Below the pieces are notes generated by a model. That model was not told where the DNA came from and made no database searches. It was given only the letters and a program-made list of their open reading frames with translations. The position numbers and the translations under genes are program-made. A DNA stretch of 64,000 nt from Profundibacter amoris (lineage in GTDB: Bacteria > Pseudomonadota > Alphaproteobacteria > Rhodobacterales > Rhodobacteraceae), in assembly GCF_003544895.1 (NCBI RefSeq), contig NZ_CP032125.1:1998001-2062000 (forward strand), in the 5' to 3' direction. Positions within the stretch are counted from its first letter, which is position 1, and each line of letters begins with the position of its first letter. Positions 8,117 through 17,700 of this stretch are shown one piece after another.

Positions 8117-8506
8117 TTAGCCAAGATACGAATAAACGATCCCCGCCACGCAGATCACCAGCGCGAAAAACGACCCCGTATTGCCAACAATGCGCAGCGG
8201 GTGCTTGGGTGCATCGGCCTTCAGGCCAAGCGGGTGCAGCGCGCGCGATACCACCAGCAAAATACCGGCAATATGCAGCCACATACCCCCGACCCCGCGC
8301 AGTTCCGCCATCAGCATCATCAGCAGCACAATCGGCACCCATTCGATAAAATTGCCATGCCTGCGGATTTTCTCGTGCAATGCGATATCACCGGCATCAC
8401 CGATTGATATGCCTTTTGTGGCACGGGTTTTGGTCACATTCACCCAAAGTATCAGCATCAGAACCGCCAGCGGCACCGCGTATATCGGGGTAATCTGAAG
8501 TGTCAT
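8117..8506 (-). CDS. MAPEG-family membrane protein
   Basis: The 129-aa protein has about four membrane segments and the MAPEG signature RRHGNFIEWVP (residues about 51-61) of membrane-associated eicosanoid and glutathione metabolism proteins. Bacterial members are often glutathione-transferase-like, but the substrate cannot be told here. The start at MTLQITPIY follows AGGGACAG; upstream ATGs would add a non-hydrophobic extension. It lies upstream of the DGPF/sigma pair in the same direction with a 60-bp gap. Confidence 0.85.
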   Translation of the reverse strand: MTLQITPIYAVPLAVLMLILWVNVTKTRATKGISIGDAGDIALHEKIRRHGNFIEWVPIVLLMMLMAELRGVGGMWLHIAGILLVVSRALHPLGLKADAPKHPLRIVGNTGSFFALVICVAGIVYSYLG

Positions 8507-8655
8507 TTCTCTGTCCCTTTCCTTGTTGGTTACGGAATAAAGACGAACGAAGGGGCGGCATTTCGACATAGGCGGCAAAATAATTTGAAAAACCGCATTC
8601 CCCTAGGCCCGCCCATGCCCTAAAAGGCGCCCAACAGCTGCCTTGGGGGATTTGG

Positions 8656-10815
8656 ATGCAAGAGCCGCAGATTACCGACGAGTTGATTTCCAGCCACGGG
8701 TTGAGCAAGGATGAATATGCCTTGGTCCTCGAAATTATCGGACGCACACCGACCTATACCGAACTTGGTATTTTCTCGGCCATGTGGAACGAGCATTGCT
8801 CCTACAAGTCCTCGAAAAAATGGCTGCGCACCCTGCCCACCAAAGGCCCACAGGTCATTTGCGGCCCCGGTGAAAACGCCGGCATCGTCGATATTGGCGA
8901 CGATCAATGCGTGGTGTTCAAAATGGAAAGCCACAACCACCCCAGCTATATCGAGCCATATCAAGGTGCCGCCACCGGTGTTGGCGGAATCCTGCGCGAT
9001 GTGTTCACCATGGGCGCCCGCCCGATTGCGGCGATGAATTCGCTGTCATTCGGCGAACCCTCGCACCCCAAAACCCGCCAGCTGGTGCATGGGGTGGTCG
9101 AAGGTGTCGGCGGCTACGGCAACTGTTTCGGCGTGCCCACCGTGGGTGGCGAAGTGCGTTTCCATCCGGCCTATAACGGCAATTGTCTGGTCAATGCCTT
9201 TGCCGCCGGTCTGGCCGACACCGACAAGATTTTCTATTCCGCCGCCTCGGGCGTTGGCATGCCGGTTGTCTACCTTGGCGCCAAAACAGGGCGCGACGGC
9301 GTCGGCGGCGCGACCATGGCCTCGGCCGAATTTGACGACACCATCGAGGAAAAGCGCCCCACCGTTCAAGTCGGCGACCCCTTCACCGAAAAACGCCTGA
9401 TGGAGGCGACGCTGGAATTGATGGCCACGGGCGCCGTGATCTCGATTCAGGATATGGGGGCTGCCGGCCTGACCTGTTCGGCTGTCGAAATGGGCGACAA
9501 GGGTGATCTGGGCGTGAAGCTGGATCTGGACCGCGTGCCGGTGCGCGAGGAAAACATGACAGCCTACGAAATGATGCTTTCGGAATCCCAGGAACGCATG
9601 TTGATGGTGCTGAACCCCGAACTTGAGGACGTGGCCAAGGCCGTGTTCGAGAAATGGGATCTGGATTTTGCCATCGTCGGCGAAACCATCGCCGAGGACC
9701 GTTTTGTCATCATGCACGGCAACGAATTAAAAGCCGATCTGCCGCTAAAGGCCCTGTCGGGCAACGCGCCGGAATACGACCGCCCATGGGTGGAAACCCC
9801 TGCTGCCGAACCACTGGCCGATGTGCCGGAAATCGACGCAATCGACGGTTTGCGCGCGCTGGTCTCCTCGCCGAACTATGCCGCGAAACAATGGGTTTAC
9901 GAACAGTATGACACCATGGTCATGGCCGATACCGCCGTTCTGCCCGGCATCGGTGCGGGCGTGGTGCGGGTGCATGGCACCGACAAGGCACTGGCGTTTA
10001 CGTCGGATGTGACGCCGCGCTATGTGATGGCCAACCCGTTTGAAGGCGGCAAACAGGCGGTGGCCGAGGCTTATCGAAACCTGTGCGCCGTGGGCGCCAA
10101 ACCACTGGCAACCACCGACAACATGAACTTCGGCAACCCCGAAAAGCCCGAAATCATGGGGCAATTCGTAGGTGCGATCAAAGGCATTTCCGAAGCGGTT
10201 TCCGCGCTGGATATGCCGATCGTGTCGGGCAACGTTTCGCTTTACAACGAAACCGACGGTACCGGCATCCTGCCCACCCCCACCATCGGCGCGGTCGGCC
10301 TGATTGAAAACATCGACGACCTGATTGCCGGCACCGCCCGCGAAGGCCATGTCGCCCTGCTGGTCGGCGAAACCGCCGGCCACCTTGGCCAATCCGCCCT
10401 GCTGGCCGAGGTCTTCAACCGTGAGGATGGCGATGCACCGCATGTGGATCTCGAGGCCGAGCGTCGCGCTGGCGAATTCATCCGCGCCAATGGTGAATTG
10501 ATCAAGGCCGTGACGGACCTGTCCGATGGCGGGCTGGCGCTGGCCGCGTTTGAAATGGCCGAAAGCTCTGGTGTTGGCATCACACTGGAGGCTGCCGACA
10601 CCCCAACCCTGTTTGGCGAGGATCAGGCGCGTTACCTGATTGCCTGCAATTTCGATCAGGCCGAAGCCCTGATGATTGCCGCCGCCGAAGCCGGCGTGCC
10701 GATTTCAACCGTTGGACGGTTCGGCGGGGATGCGGTGACATTCGGTGGCTCCTCGGCGCTGCTGGCGGAATTGTCCGACATCTATCGCCGCAGCTTTGAA
10801 GCGACCGTAACCTGA
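8656..10815 (+). CDS. purL: Phosphoribosylformylglycinamidine synthase subunit PurL
   Basis: The 719-aa enzyme catalyses the ATP-dependent amidation of FGAR to FGAM in de novo purine synthesis. The length and the absence of a glutaminase domain identify the small PurL type, which needs separate PurQ and PurS; neither is in this window. Recognisable motifs include [24 protein letters not shown] for nucleotide binding and [11 protein letters not shown] in the second half. The ATG follows GGGGGA. bolA follows after about 110 bp with its own promoter-like sequence. Confidence 0.97.
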   Translation: MQEPQITDELISSHGLSKDEYALVLEIIGRTPTYTELGIFSAMWNEHCSYKSSKKWLRTLPTKGPQVICGPGENAGIVDIGDDQCVVFKMESHNHPSYIEPYQGAATGVGGILRDVFTMGARPIAAMNSLSFGEPSHPKTRQLVHGVVEGVGGYGNCFGVPTVGGEVRFHPAYNGNCLVNAFAAGLADTDKIFYSAASGVGMPVVYLGAKTGRDGVGGATMASAEFDDTIEEKRPTVQVGDPFTEKRLMEATLELMATGAVISIQDMGAAGLTCSAVEMGDKGDLGVKLDLDRVPVREENMTAYEMMLSESQERMLMVLNPELEDVAKAVFEKWDLDFAIVGETIAEDRFVIMHGNELKADLPLKALSGNAPEYDRPWVETPAAEPLADVPEIDAIDGLRALVSSPNYAAKQWVYEQYDTMVMADTAVLPGIGAGVVRVHGTDKALAFTSDVTPRYVMANPFEGGKQAVAEAYRNLCAVGAKPLATTDNMNFGNPEKPEIMGQFVGAIKGISEAVSALDMPIVSGNVSLYNETDGTGILPTPTIGAVGLIENIDDLIAGTAREGHVALLVGETAGHLGQSALLAEVFNREDGDAPHVDLEAERRAGEFIRANGELIKAVTDLSDGGLALAAFEMAESSGVGITLEAADTPTLFGEDQARYLIACNFDQAEALMIAAAEAGVPISTVGRFGGDAVTFGGSSALLAELSDIYRRSFEATVT

Positions 10816-10868
10816 TCCGCAGACATGGTCGCGGTCGGGGAACAATGACGCATGGGGGAAGGCCCCTC

Positions 10869-10897
10869 TTGCATGGACGACAATCCCGACTTAAATA
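10869..10897 (+). promoter_or_regulatory. Promoter-like sequence upstream of bolA
   Basis: TTGCAT at 10869-10874 and TAAATA at 10892-10897 are spaced by exactly 17 bases, and the bolA start codon lies about 30 bp downstream. This suggests the bolA-grxD group can be transcribed separately from purL. Confidence 0.5.
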
Positions 10898-10928
10898 GTA
10901 AGCAACATAAATTTCAAGGATATCACCC

Positions 10929-11165
10929 ATGGCCATGCAAGCCCAAGAAGTAGAAGAGCTGATCCGCGCCTCTTTCCCGAACGCCAAGATTACGATCGAA
11001 GGCGATGACGGGGTGCATTTTTCGGCGATGGTGGTGGATGAAAGTTTCCGCGATATGAACCGCGTGCAGCAACAGCGGGCGGTTTTCGCGGCCCTGAAGG
11101 GCAAGATGGACGGCCCGAACGGGGAATTGCACGCGCTCGCGCTGACCACCAAGGCACCGGAATAG
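10929..11165 (+). CDS. bolA: BolA-family protein (Fe-S trafficking)
   Basis: The 78-aa protein is a single BolA/IbaG domain (FPNAKITIEGDDGVHFSAMVV, then a C-terminal LHALALTTKAP strand with the conserved histidine). BolA proteins form [2Fe-2S]-bridged heterodimers with monothiol glutaredoxins of the CGFS type. Such a glutaredoxin is encoded two genes downstream, which supports a shared role in cluster delivery or iron regulation. A second in-frame ATG two codons in is an alternative start. Confidence 0.92.
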   Translation: MAMQAQEVEELIRASFPNAKITIEGDDGVHFSAMVVDESFRDMNRVQQQRAVFAALKGKMDGPNGELHALALTTKAPE

Positions 11166-11168
11166 GTG

Positions 11169-11495
11169 ATGGGCCTGTGGCAAAGCATCCTCTTGGGAAT
11201 TGCCGCCCTGATTGCTATTGCCATCCTGATCGAAATGATCCTGAAGCGTAACAGGCCGCGCCCGCCGCTGGCCAAACAGTTTCTGGATGACGAGGTTTAT
11301 AATGACGACGAAGGCAAACCAGAACTGGGCATGGAAGCCGTCGATATGGATGTGATCCGGGCCTCGGAAGGGGCCAATCGTTCGGCGGCGGCCCTTGGGG
11401 CACGTGATATGCAGTTCTGGACAAGACTGACGAGAAAGCGGCACAGCCGCAAAACAAACACACCGCCAACGCGGACAAACGGAGATAAAACATGA
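11169..11495 (+). CDS. Small single-span membrane protein between bolA and grxD
   Basis: I do not recognise this 108-aa protein. It has one N-terminal membrane segment (residues about 5-23, LLGIAALIAIAILIEMIL) and then a charged cytoplasmic tail of about 80 residues with an acidic patch and a basic end. It starts 3 bp after the bolA stop, and its own stop overlaps the grxD start by four bases (ATGA). It is therefore certainly part of the operon and may tie the BolA-Grx system to the membrane. A GTG one codon earlier could also start it. Confidence 0.75.
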   Translation: MGLWQSILLGIAALIAIAILIEMILKRNRPRPPLAKQFLDDEVYNDDEGKPELGMEAVDMDVIRASEGANRSAAALGARDMQFWTRLTRKRHSRKTNTPPTRTNGDKT

Positions 11496-11854
11496 CCGAC
11501 GCAACAACCCAGATCAAAGACACAGTCACCAGCAACGACGTGGTTCTGTTCATGAAAGGCACCAAAGACGCGCCGCAGTGCGGGTTTTCATCCCGTGTCG
11601 CCGGTGTTTTGAATTTCATGGGCGTGGAATTTGCCGATGTGAACGTGCTGGCAGACGAGGGCATCCGTCAAGGCATCAAGGACTATTCCGACTGGCCCAC
11701 CATCCCGCAACTGTATGTCAAAGGCGAATTTGTGGGCGGTTGCGACATCGTCACAGAAATGACCCTGTCGGGCGAGCTGGACCAGTTGTTCGACAAAGAA
11801 GGCGTTGCTTACAACAAAGAAGCCGCCGACAAAATTCGCGAAGCCAACGGTTAA
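11492..11854 (+). CDS. grxD: Monothiol glutaredoxin, Grx4/GrxD type
   Basis: The 120-aa protein has the CGFS active site (APQCGFSSRV, residues about 27-36) and the WPTIPQLYVKGEF and GGCDIV motifs that bind glutathione and a bridging [2Fe-2S] cluster. It works with BolA in Fe-S delivery in the cytoplasm. It overlaps the preceding small membrane gene by 4 bp. Its TAA stop interlocks with the stop of the convergent PAS gene in a shared TTAA. Confidence 0.95.
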   Translation: MTDATTQIKDTVTSNDVVLFMKGTKDAPQCGFSSRVAGVLNFMGVEFADVNVLADEGIRQGIKDYSDWPTIPQLYVKGEFVGGCDIVTEMTLSGELDQLFDKEGVAYNKEAADKIREANG

Positions 11855-13143
11855 ATCGACGTTTCACGGTTTTCGGATTTGATAGGGGGACGGCGCTTTG
11901 GCCCGTTCCCTTTCGCCATCAGGGCATCTGCATTGCGCTGGATGGACAGGCTCAAATCCTCGATCCGTTCAAGTTGATCATCAACATTGGTCTGGAACCC
12001 CGCCAGTTGGGTGATCACATAATTCAGGCTTTCGCCGCCCTTGGACAGGCGCGCACTTTCGATATTGCACATCACACGGGTTGAACTTAGCCCAAGGGTG
12101 AAACGGCGCATAACAGCCACCGCGCGCGAGATCCGCAAAGCGACTTCGGAAACCTCGTTCAGCCCCTCCATCGCCTTACGGGTCGAGATAGTGGCGAGAT
12201 TTACCATCTGCTGTTGTTCGGCCTTCAGATCACAGCCGCCAAGCGCACGCCGCTCAAGGGAAAAACTGGTCGACATTTCCCGCAACATATGCGCCATGCC
12301 CAGCAGGAACCGGCATTGTGCCAACGTGTCGCACATGGTGGCGAAATCACTGTCCGAATTGGTGACATAGCGCCGGAACCATTGCGCCATTTCCTCGGAC
12401 ATGGACCAGTAGTTTTGCGACAAGGCACTGACCGCCCCGCCCGAAGGTTCCAGCCGCGAGGCGATGATGCGCATATTGGTCGGCACGGTGCTGACCGCGT
12501 GAAAACCGTCCGAAAGCGATATGGTTTCTGTTTTCAGGGCACTGGCCGCATCCGCCATTTCGGTAAATTTTTCGACTTCTGGATCAATCTTTTTATTGAC
12601 CTTGATGTCGCGCGCGGCCAATTCGCGCGTCAGGGCATCGCTTTCAAAGGCCCGATAGTCGGAATACCCCAGATCACCAATCCGCTGCACCAGTTGTGCC
12701 GCACTTCCCTCGGGTGTCAGCCCCCCGTTTTCCTCGGCTTCGCGCAGAACCTCGTATTCCTGTTTGATCGTTTCGAACAAATCGCTGGCCGGTTTGATCC
12801 GGATCGACAGGAACCCGCCCTGAAACGGCAGGGCAACAGCATAGACCCAATAATACAAACCGTCCTTAGCCTTGTTCTTGACGTAGGCACCAATCGGTTC
12901 TCCGGCTTTCAGGGTTTCCCAGAACAGCCAGAACACGCCTTTGGGCATATCGGGGTGGCGGATGCGTTTATGGGGGGCGCCGATCAGATCGTCCCAGCCA
13001 TAACCAGAAACCCGTTTGAACACATAGTTCCCGCATTCAATCACCCCGCGCTGATCCGTGCGCGAGAAAAAGATTTCATCAAACCCGAAGGGGGCTTCGC
13101 CCGTGGCGGGGCGATATACATTTCTTTTTTCAACGAATCCCAA
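11851..13143 (-). CDS. PAS-domain protein without recognisable output domain
   Basis: The 430-aa protein starts with an Aer-like PAS domain (residues about 15-115, with FFSRTDQRGVIECGNYVF and SGYGWDDLIGAPHKRIRHPDMP). A long, mostly helical region follows. The receptor hairpin motif of chemotaxis proteins, HAMP, kinase and GGDEF domains are all absent. The start appears to be TTG, preceded by AAAGGG; there is no ATG nearby. It is convergent with grxD, and the two stop codons share TTAA. It may be a soluble redox or energy sensor acting through protein contacts. Confidence 0.75.
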   Translation of the reverse strand: MGFVEKRNVYRPATGEAPFGFDEIFFSRTDQRGVIECGNYVFKRVSGYGWDDLIGAPHKRIRHPDMPKGVFWLFWETLKAGEPIGAYVKNKAKDGLYYWVYAVALPFQGGFLSIRIKPASDLFETIKQEYEVLREAEENGGLTPEGSAAQLVQRIGDLGYSDYRAFESDALTRELAARDIKVNKKIDPEVEKFTEMADAASALKTETISLSDGFHAVSTVPTNMRIIASRLEPSGGAVSALSQNYWSMSEEMAQWFRRYVTNSDSDFATMCDTLAQCRFLLGMAHMLREMSTSFSLERRALGGCDLKAEQQQMVNLATISTRKAMEGLNEVSEVALRISRAVAVMRRFTLGLSSTRVMCNIESARLSKGGESLNYVITQLAGFQTNVDDQLERIEDLSLSIQRNADALMAKGNGPKRRPPIKSENRETSI

Positions 13144-13207
13144 CGATCAAACCCTTTGTATTCTGCCCCAACTGTTAGGGGCAAAGAGTTGCCGTCGGGT
13201 TAATCCG

Positions 13208-13606
13208 TTACCCCGCCTTCAGTTTTTCCTCGACCTTGTCGGCCAGAGCCTCGGCGCGGGCGGCGATTTCGGCCATGGTGTCGGTGACCATCGGCGGGAT
13301 CACCGCGACCTCGATGCGTTCGGGTTCAGGCGCCGGTTTTTCCCGCATTTCTTCCAGCAGGGCCTCCTGGGCGCCCAGTTTGCTTTCCGCATCGCGCAGC
13401 TTTTCTTCCAGACCGGCGGTTTTATCGGCCAGCATCAGACCGGCCATCAGCAACATGCGGGGTTCGGGAATACGGCCGATCTGTTCGGTCAAAACGGTGG
13501 CTTCATTGTCCAGCAGTTTGGCGGCGGCATGCAGGAAATGCTCCTCGCCCTCCTGACAGGCAACGGTGAATTTACGTCCGCCAATGGTGATTGTTGTCTC
13601 GGCCAT
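13208..13606 (-). CDS. zapA: Cell division protein ZapA
   Basis: The 132-aa protein matches ZapA: an N-terminal beta-rich head (TTITIGGRKFTVACQEGEE), the RMLLMAGLMLADK helix, and a C-terminal coiled coil. ZapA crosslinks FtsZ filaments at the division ring. Its ATG overlaps the stop of the upstream coiled-coil gene by one base, so they are translationally coupled. It is divergent from tkt with the coiled-coil gene in between. No 6S RNA gene fits in the 64-bp gap downstream. Confidence 0.9.
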   Translation of the reverse strand: MAETTITIGGRKFTVACQEGEEHFLHAAAKLLDNEATVLTEQIGRIPEPRMLLMAGLMLADKTAGLEEKLRDAESKLGAQEALLEEMREKPAPEPERIEVAVIPPMVTDTMAEIAARAEALADKVEEKLKAG

Positions 13607-14076
13607 TACGCGCCCTCCCCGATCAGCGGTTTTAGTTCGGTCATAATCGTTTCCAGCTCGGCCAGATCGGCCTTGCGGGCGGTTTGCAGCGCTTCGAGTT
13701 CGGTTTGCAGGGCCTTGTTGACAAGTTCCGCATCCTTGTCACCCGATGTCGCTTGCCGGGCCTCGGCGGCCTCGCGCAGTTCGTTGTTCAGCGCGATCAG
13801 GGTTTTGGCATCTTCTTCCTGACGCGCCACGGTGGCGGTCAGATCGGAAATCTGTTTTTCCAGATCCTTGATCAGGGTTTCCTGTTTGTCCTTGATCGCG
13901 GCAACACGTTCTTCCAACTGGGCGTTTGCGGCCTTTTCGGCCTCTAGCGCCTCTTGCAATGCGGCAGCATCGCCGGAGCCATCGCTTGCAGCACCTTGCC
14001 CCAAGGTATCCACACCGGCATCAATGCGCGCCAACGCATCCGTGATCCGGCGTTCAAGTTCTGTTATCTCACTCAC
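13606..14076 (-). CDS. Coiled-coil protein coupled to zapA
   Basis: This 156-aa acidic protein is almost entirely predicted coiled coil (heptad-rich from about residue 38 to 145, with many Ala, Glu, Leu and Lys). It has no signal peptide or membrane segment. Its TAA shares a base with the zapA ATG. In gammaproteobacteria ZapA works with the coiled-coil protein ZapB. This product could play a comparable bridging role, but there is no clear sequence identity, so that is inference. Confidence 0.75.
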   Translation of the reverse strand: MSEITELERRITDALARIDAGVDTLGQGAASDGSGDAAALQEALEAEKAANAQLEERVAAIKDKQETLIKDLEKQISDLTATVARQEEDAKTLIALNNELREAAEARQATSGDKDAELVNKALQTELEALQTARKADLAELETIMTELKPLIGEGA

Positions 14077-14279
14077 TTTGCCTGTCTCCTCACTCGCCTA
14101 TTCCCACCCTGCGCGACTCTTGCCCGAATCGCAAATCCTCGCGCTTATGGGTCGAGTTTACCCAATCGGCCACAGAATTGCCCGCCCTTTTCCCCGATCT
14201 GCCCCCTGCCCGCTTGATCTTATCCACAGCGCTGCTATCACCACGGGGTAAGTTTAGCCCCAGATAAGGACAAACCGCC

Positions 14280-16295
14280 GTGGATATTCAGACTTTGCGC
14301 AAAAACCACCCCGATCACTGGATGAAGGCCGCCGCCATCCGCACCCTGACGCTGGACGCTATTGCAGCGGCAAATTCCGGCCACTCGGGGATGCCGATGG
14401 GCATGGCCGATGTCGCCACCGTATTGTTTGAAAAACACCTGAAGTTTGACGCCAAGGCCCCGCACTGGCCCGACCGCGACCGGTTTATCCTGTCGGCCGG
14501 TCATGGCTCGATGCTGATTTATTCGCTGCTGTATCTGACGGGATACGAGCAGGTCACTCTGGACGAGATCAGGAATTTCCGCCAGTGGGGCGCGCGCACG
14601 GCGGGGCACCCTGAATACGGCCATGTGGAAGGGGTTGAAACCACCACCGGCCCGCTGGGTCAGGGCATTGCCAATTCGGTCGGCTTTGCCATTGCCGAGG
14701 AAATCCAGCGCGCCCGTTATGGCAAGAAGGTGGTCGATCACCACACCTATGTGATTGCCGGTGACGGTTGCCTGATGGAGGGCATTTCCCAAGAGGCCAT
14801 CGGTCTGGCCGGTCGTCACGAACTGGGCAAGCTGATCGTGCTGTGGGACAACAACGATATCACCATCGACGGCAAGGTATCCCTGTCGGACCGCACGGAC
14901 CAGATGATGCGTTTCCGCGCCTCAGGCTGGTCGGTGTTTGAAATTGACGGCCATGATCCGGTGGCGATCGACGAAGCCCTGACCGCCACCAAGAAAACCA
15001 AGAAGCCGTCGTTGATCGCCTGCAAGACGCATATCGCGCTTGGTTCCAGCGCACAGGACACCTCGAAGGGCCACGGCGCCCTGACCGATCCCAAGCTGAT
15101 CGAGGACACCAAAAAGGCCTATGGCTGGACCTCGCCCGCCTTTACCATCCCAAAGGACATCAAGGCCCAGTGGGAAGCCATCGGCGCCCGCGGCAAGGCC
15201 GAGCGCGTGGCCTGGGAAGAGCGTTTCCTGACCATCCCCGGCAACAAGCAGCGGGAATTCCAGCGCGCCTATGCGCTGGACCCGCACAAGAAACTGTCAG
15301 CCACCATCAAGGCACTGAAAAAGCAGATTTCCGAGGAAGCGCCAAAGGTTGCCACCCGCAAATCCAGCGAAATGGTGCTGGAAGTGGTCAATCCGTTCAT
15401 GATTGAAACCGTTGGTGGCTCGGCCGATCTGACCGGATCGAACAACACCAAATCCGGCGACATGGGCACATTCGACATTGATAACCGTGGCGGGCGCTAC
15501 ATCTATTACGGCATCCGCGAACACGGCATGGCGGCGGCGATGAACGGCATGGTGCTGCATGGCGGTGTGCGCCCCTACGGCGGCACTTTCATGTGTTTCA
15601 CCGATTACGCCCGTGGCGCAATGCGCCTGTCCGCGCTGATGCGGGTGCCCACGGTCTATGTGATGACGCACGACAGTATCGGTCTGGGCGAAGACGGCCC
15701 GACCCACCAGCCGGTCGAGCATCTGGCCATTTCCCGCGCCACACCGAACACCTATGTGTTCCGCCCCGCCGACACGGTAGAAACCGCCGAGGCCTGGGAA
15801 ATCGCTCTGACCTCCAAGGAAACCCCTTCTGTGCTGGCGCTGTCCCGTCAGGGGCTGCCGACCGTGCGTCTGGAACATAAAACCAAGAACATGACCGCGC
15901 AGGGCGCCTATGTGCTGGCCGACGCCGAAGGCAAACGTCAGGCCATCATCATTGCCACAGGATCCGAGGTGGAAATCGCCCTTGCCGCGCGCGACATCCT
16001 GCAAGCCGAGGGCATCGGCACCCGCGTTGTGTCCATGCCCTGCATGGAGCTGTTTGCCGAACAGGACGAACGCTATCGCAAGCGCATCCTACCCGGTGGT
16101 CCGGTGCGTGTCGCTGTCGAGGCAGCCGTGCAAATGGGCTGGGACCGCTGGCTGACCGGCGAGCGCGGCAAAGCCAACAAGGCAGGCTTTGTCGGTATGG
16201 ACAGCTTTGGCGCTTCGGCCCCGGCAGATGTGCTGTTCGAAAAGTTCGGCATCACCGCACAGGCCGTGGCTGACAAGGTGAAATCCCTGCTGTAA
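14280..16295 (+). CDS. tkt: Transketolase
   Basis: The 671-aa TPP enzyme transfers two-carbon units in the pentose phosphate pathway (and the Calvin cycle where present). Visible motifs include [11 protein letters not shown], the TPP/metal motif GDGCLMEG, and the pyrimidine-domain motif [22 protein letters not shown] (shown in part as [14 protein letters not shown]). The start is GTG at 14280, preceded by AAGGAC, giving the usual N-terminus. A strong terminator follows, so the downstream gap gene has its own promoter region. Confidence 0.97.
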   Translation: MDIQTLRKNHPDHWMKAAAIRTLTLDAIAAANSGHSGMPMGMADVATVLFEKHLKFDAKAPHWPDRDRFILSAGHGSMLIYSLLYLTGYEQVTLDEIRNFRQWGARTAGHPEYGHVEGVETTTGPLGQGIANSVGFAIAEEIQRARYGKKVVDHHTYVIAGDGCLMEGISQEAIGLAGRHELGKLIVLWDNNDITIDGKVSLSDRTDQMMRFRASGWSVFEIDGHDPVAIDEALTATKKTKKPSLIACKTHIALGSSAQDTSKGHGALTDPKLIEDTKKAYGWTSPAFTIPKDIKAQWEAIGARGKAERVAWEERFLTIPGNKQREFQRAYALDPHKKLSATIKALKKQISEEAPKVATRKSSEMVLEVVNPFMIETVGGSADLTGSNNTKSGDMGTFDIDNRGGRYIYYGIREHGMAAAMNGMVLHGGVRPYGGTFMCFTDYARGAMRLSALMRVPTVYVMTHDSIGLGEDGPTHQPVEHLAISRATPNTYVFRPADTVETAEAWEIALTSKETPSVLALSRQGLPTVRLEHKTKNMTAQGAYVLADAEGKRQAIIIATGSEVEIALAARDILQAEGIGTRVVSMPCMELFAEQDERYRKRILPGGPVRVAVEAAVQMGWDRWLTGERGKANKAGFVGMDSFGASAPADVLFEKFGITAQAVADKVKSLL

Positions 16296-16318
16296 GGCGC
16301 AAGCAATTAAAACACCTG

Positions 16319-16345
16319 CGGGGGGCTTTGCGGCCCCCCGTTTTT
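16319..16345 (+). terminator. Rho-independent terminator of tkt
   Basis: CGGGGGGC and GCCCCCCG pair around a six-base loop and are followed by five T residues, 23 bp after the tkt stop. Confidence 0.9.
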
Positions 16346-16357
16346 GTTGTTTTTGAA

Positions 16358-16413
16358 TGTTACCGATAACACCAGTTGCTCGTTTGCGCTAACACCATAT
16401 GTTTACGCTAACA
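16358..16413. promoter_or_regulatory. Three tandem LacI-type operators upstream of the first gap gene
   Basis: TGTTACCGATAACA (16358-16371), CGTTTGCGCTAACA (16381-16394) and TGTTTACGCTAACA (16400-16413) all fit TGTTANCGNWAAC read on one strand or the other. The central CG and palindromic TGTTA arms are typical of LacI-family regulators. A fourth copy precedes the second gap gene. CceR, a LacI-type regulator of central carbon metabolism in Rhodobacter, is the obvious candidate, but this is inferred. Confidence 0.6.
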
Positions 16414-16506
16414 CCTTCTCAATAAACGCTTTTCCAGAATCACCCCTACCCCTATACGCGTTGCCAATGGCGGCTGGTCCGCGCGCGAAATCAGGGAATG
16501 GGAAAC

Positions 16507-17511
16507 ATGCCAATCACACTGGGAATCAACGGCTTTGGCCGCATCGGTCGCTGCACCTTGGCCCATATCGCCGAGGCCGCCCGAAACGATGTGCGCGTGG
16601 TCAAGATCAACGCCACCGGCCCGATTGAAACCAACGCCCATCTGCTGCGGTATGACTCTGTGCATGGCCGCTTCGGCAATGACGTGGTGGTAGAAGGTGA
16701 CACGCTGGATCTGGGCCGTGGTCCGATCAAGGTGTTTTCCACCTATGATCCGCAGGAACTGGACTGGGAAGGTGTGGATGTGGTGCTGGAGTGCACCGGA
16801 AAATTCAACGACGGCGTCAAATCCTCGGTCCATCTGGAACGCGGTGCGAAAAAGGTTCTGATTTCGGCCCCCGCCAGCAATGTGGATCGCACCGTGGTTT
16901 ACGGCGTCAATCATCGCGATCTGCTGGAAACCGACCGGCTGGTTTCAAACGGATCCTGCACCACCAACTGCCTGGCCCCGCTGGCCAAGGTGCTGAACGA
17001 TGCCATCGGTATTGAACGCGGTATAATGACCACGATCCACAGCTATACCGGCGATCAGCCCACGCTGGACCGCCGCCATTCCGACCTCTACCGCGCCCGC
17101 GCCGCCGCAATGGCGATGATCCCGACATCCACAGGGGCCGCCAAGGCGCTGGGGCTGGTATTGCCGGAACTGGCGGGCAAACTGGACGGCACCGCCCTGC
17201 GTGTGCCCACCCCCAATGTATCCGCCGTGGACCTGACCTTCGAGGCCGCCCGCGATGTCACCGTGGCCGATGTGAACGAAGTGATGGCCGAAGCCGCCGC
17301 CGGCCATATGGGCGCGGTTCTGGCCTATGATGACGAGCCAAAAGTCTCGATCGATTTCAACCACACGCCGCAATCATCCATTTTTGCACCGGAACAAACC
17401 AAAGTCGTGGGTGGACGCACGGTGCGGGTGCTGGCATGGTATGACAACGAATGGGGCTTTTCCTGTCGCATGGCCGATGTCGCGGCGACGATGGGGCGCT
17501 TTTTGCACTAA
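16507..17511 (+). CDS. gap: Glyceraldehyde-3-phosphate dehydrogenase, paralogue 1
   Basis: The 334-aa enzyme interconverts glyceraldehyde-3-phosphate and 1,3-bisphosphoglycerate. It has the Rossmann motif INGFGRIGR and the catalytic cysteine in GSCTTNC (Cys151), followed by [15 protein letters not shown] and [10 protein letters not shown] start it at 16507: AGGGA lies 9 bp upstream, and Cys151 then has the same number as in the second copy; an ATG at 16498 would add three residues. SNGSC replaces the usual SNASC. Roles in glycolysis versus gluconeogenesis may be split between the copies, but the sequence alone does not say which. Confidence 0.93.
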   Translation: MPITLGINGFGRIGRCTLAHIAEAARNDVRVVKINATGPIETNAHLLRYDSVHGRFGNDVVVEGDTLDLGRGPIKVFSTYDPQELDWEGVDVVLECTGKFNDGVKSSVHLERGAKKVLISAPASNVDRTVVYGVNHRDLLETDRLVSNGSCTTNCLAPLAKVLNDAIGIERGIMTTIHSYTGDQPTLDRRHSDLYRARAAAMAMIPTSTGAAKALGLVLPELAGKLDGTALRVPTPNVSAVDLTFEAARDVTVADVNEVMAEAAAGHMGAVLAYDDEPKVSIDFNHTPQSSIFAPEQTKVVGGRTVRVLAWYDNEWGFSCRMADVAATMGRFLH

Positions 17512-17541
17512 CGCGGGGGAATGACCCCGAAAAGGCGGGTC

Positions 17542-17685
17542 ATGACCAATACGCTGGCAGTCATCTTTGCGGTTCTGATCATCGGTATTTTTACCGCCGA
17601 TTATTTCTACTTCCACTGGGATCTGTGGCTGATCGTCGGTCGGCGGCTGGGACAAATGATTGAATATATCGCTTTTTGGCGCTGA
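17542..17685 (+). CDS. 47-aa membrane protein between the two gap genes
   Basis: ATG at 17542 follows AAGGCGGG and opens a 47-codon frame: one N-terminal hydrophobic span (LAVIFAVLIIGIFTADYFYF), an aromatic middle, then GRRLGQMIEYIAFWR. The length, Shine-Dalgarno and 30-bp distance to the preceding gap gene support a real gene. I recall similar short proteins beside gap in related bacteria but cannot check this here. Function is unknown; a regulator or membrane anchor of a glycolytic enzyme is conceivable. Confidence 0.65.
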   Translation: MTNTLAVIFAVLIIGIFTADYFYFHWDLWLIVGRRLGQMIEYIAFWR

Positions 17686-17700
17686 TCCGGCATTGTCCGG

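Noticed and set aside
13144-13207. Possible 6S RNA gene near zapA
   Set aside because: 6S RNA often lies beside zapA, but the gap is only 64 bp and shows no long bulged hairpin.
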